Origin: Ignavibacteria bacterium
Lineage (GTDB): Bacteria; Bacteroidota; Ignavibacteria; SZUA-365
Reading direction: 5' to 3'
Assembly: GCA_016720835.1 (NCBI GenBank)
Contig: JADKJW010000016.1
Coordinates: 1-64,000 of the forward strand
DNA length: 64,000 nucleotides
In this document: piece after piece, positions 63,110 to 64,000 of the stretch
Layout of the letters: every line of letters starts with the position of its first letter
How positions within the stretch are numbered: the first letter of the stretch is position 1
Made by a program: the position numbers and the translations under genes
The notes under the pieces: model-generated
Databases searched by the model: none
Told to the model about the DNA's origin: nothing
Seen by the model: the letters and a program-made list of their open reading frames with translations, nothing else

Positions 63110-64000
63110 ATGAAACGCATCCTCTCGCTCGCCACCGTTTTCTCCCTCATCCTCCTCGGCTGCTCCGATACCGATCAGAACCCGAGCGGACCCAATTCCA
63201 ACGGATCGATCGATCCCACCGTCTACGTCGCCATCGGCAACAGCCTGACCGCCGGCTATCAGAGCGGATATCTGACCGAAGCGTCGCAGATGTACAGCTA
63301 TCCGAATCTCATCGCGAAGCAGTTCAACGTCAATTTCGTGCAGCCGCTGATTCCGGCGCCGGGCACCGGCGCGGCCATCAGCCTCACGTCGATGAATCCG
63401 CCGACGCTCGTCACCGGACCGAACAATCTCACCGCGCCGTCCAACATGGCGCATCCGGCGCCGTACAACAATCTCGGCATCCCGGGCTCGATTCTCTATG
63501 ACGCGCTCGACACCGCGGACATCACGCCGAAGTCGATAAACCGCGGCAATCCGTTCTTCAAGCTGGTACTGCGCGACCAGGTGGGCTTCGGCAAATCCAT
63601 CATCGAGCAGGCGCTCAAGCTGAAGCCGACGCTCATCACCTTCTGGCTCGGGAACAACGACGCGCTCGGTTTCGCGACGAGCGGAGGCACCTCGCCCGCG
63701 GCGCCGACGCAGTCCGCGATGTTCGACGGCCTTGTCAGCAACGCATTGACGGCGTTGCGCAACGGGGCACCGGACGCGTCCATCGTGGTCGCCAACATCC
63801 CTGATGTCCGGACCATACCGTTCTTCCTCACCGTCGGTCCGCAAGTGGCGCCGGTGCTCCTTGCCAACGGCGGACTCTCCATCTTCTACCAGCGGCACGG
63901 CAACAAGGGTCCCGCGATTCTCACGGACACGACCAATCTCATGCGTCAGCAGAACGTGCTGTTGACCCTCAAGGGCGGCGCCTACGCGCCATTGATCGGA
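63110..64000 (+). CDS. GDSL/SGNH-type lipoprotein, cut by the window end
   Basis: The first 297 codons of the gene; the 3' end is outside. Lipobox (VFSLILLGC) then a Ser/Asn/Gly linker (DTDQNPSGPNSNGS). YVAIGNSLTAGYQSG is block I of SGNH hydrolases (GNSL with the nucleophile Ser), and LITFWLGNNDALGF is block III (GNND with the Asn). Esterase or lipase activity at the outer membrane is likely. Its position after a FadL-type transporter suggests lipid or ester breakdown near the import channel. Confidence 0.85.
   Translation, partial: MKRILSLATVFSLILLGCSDTDQNPSGPNSNGSIDPTVYVAIGNSLTAGYQSGYLTEASQMYSYPNLIAKQFNVNFVQPLIPAPGTGAAISLTSMNPPTLVTGPNNLTAPSNMAHPAPYNNLGIPGSILYDALDTADITPKSINRGNPFFKLVLRDQVGFGKSIIEQALKLKPTLITFWLGNNDALGFATSGGTSPAAPTQSAMFDGLVSNALTALRNGAPDASIVVANIPDVRTIPFFLTVGPQVAPVLLANGGLSIFYQRHGNKGPAILTDTTNLMRQQNVLLTLKGGAYAPLIG

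Overview
The window looks like a fragment of a high-GC member of the Bacteroidota/FCB group, plausibly the Ignavibacteria/Kapabacteria side (an inference). Three things support this. Several secreted proteins end in a type IX secretion (T9SS) C-terminal sorting domain with the NFPNPF/NYPNPF motif. A complete MoxR-DUF58-BatABCDE operon is present. Several promoters fit the Bacteroidota form TTG-N20-TAnnTTTG, and most genes lack a Shine-Dalgarno sequence. I see no transposase, integrase, CRISPR array, rRNA or phage gene.

Layout. 1-5.2 kb: two heavily frameshifted genes, a T9SS surface protein (+) and a glycosidase-like protein (-), with a candidate structured small RNA between them. 5.2-6.6 kb: purine nucleoside phosphorylase and thymidine kinase. 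6.8-19.0 kb: two converging operons built from four DUF362 proteins, a membrane polyferredoxin, two DUF6599-like proteins and a large propeller/outer-membrane-barrel protein. This is the best candidate for an undescribed system. 19.1-24.3 kb: amino-acid permease, cytidine deaminase, tRNA-Ala, an AlbA_2/HTH regulator, MtgA and a radical SAM protein. 24.5-30.2 kb: a lipoprotein with a thioredoxin-like domain and two T9SS cargo proteins. 30.2-31.27 kb: a gene-free stretch packed with palindromic and tandem repeats. 31.3-39.6 kb: the moxR/bat operon. 39.7-41.2 kb: two small outer-membrane barrels. 41.3-46.9 kb: an RND/MFP/OMF efflux operon. 47-48.5 kb: a SecD-like lipoprotein, UspA and CHAD. 48.6-56.2 kb: a maltodextrin module (secreted debranching enzyme, MalK, a small membrane protein, MalG, and a MalE-MalF fusion). 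56.3-59.5 kb: two secreted metallopeptidases (M49-like and M64). 59.7-64 kb: biotin carboxylase, biotin carrier protein, a FadL-type porin and a GDSL lipoprotein cut by the window end.

How the genes work together. The nucleoside enzymes (PNP, TK and Cdd nearby) form a pyrimidine/purine salvage set. The maltodextrin module would trim and import glucans. The bat operon is an envelope-stress/assembly complex. The DUF362 cluster joins Tat-type signals, T9SS tails and a multi-[4Fe-4S] membrane protein, which suggests an extracytoplasmic redox or cofactor process.

Caveat. At least nine genes carry apparent frameshifts whose two halves read as good family members in different frames. Some lie in short homopolymers or dinucleotide repeats, so consensus errors in a draft assembly are likely. 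The density in the first 5.2 kb could also reflect real decay. Intergenic DNA carries several families of short palindromes and tandem duplications with periods of 76-78 bp.
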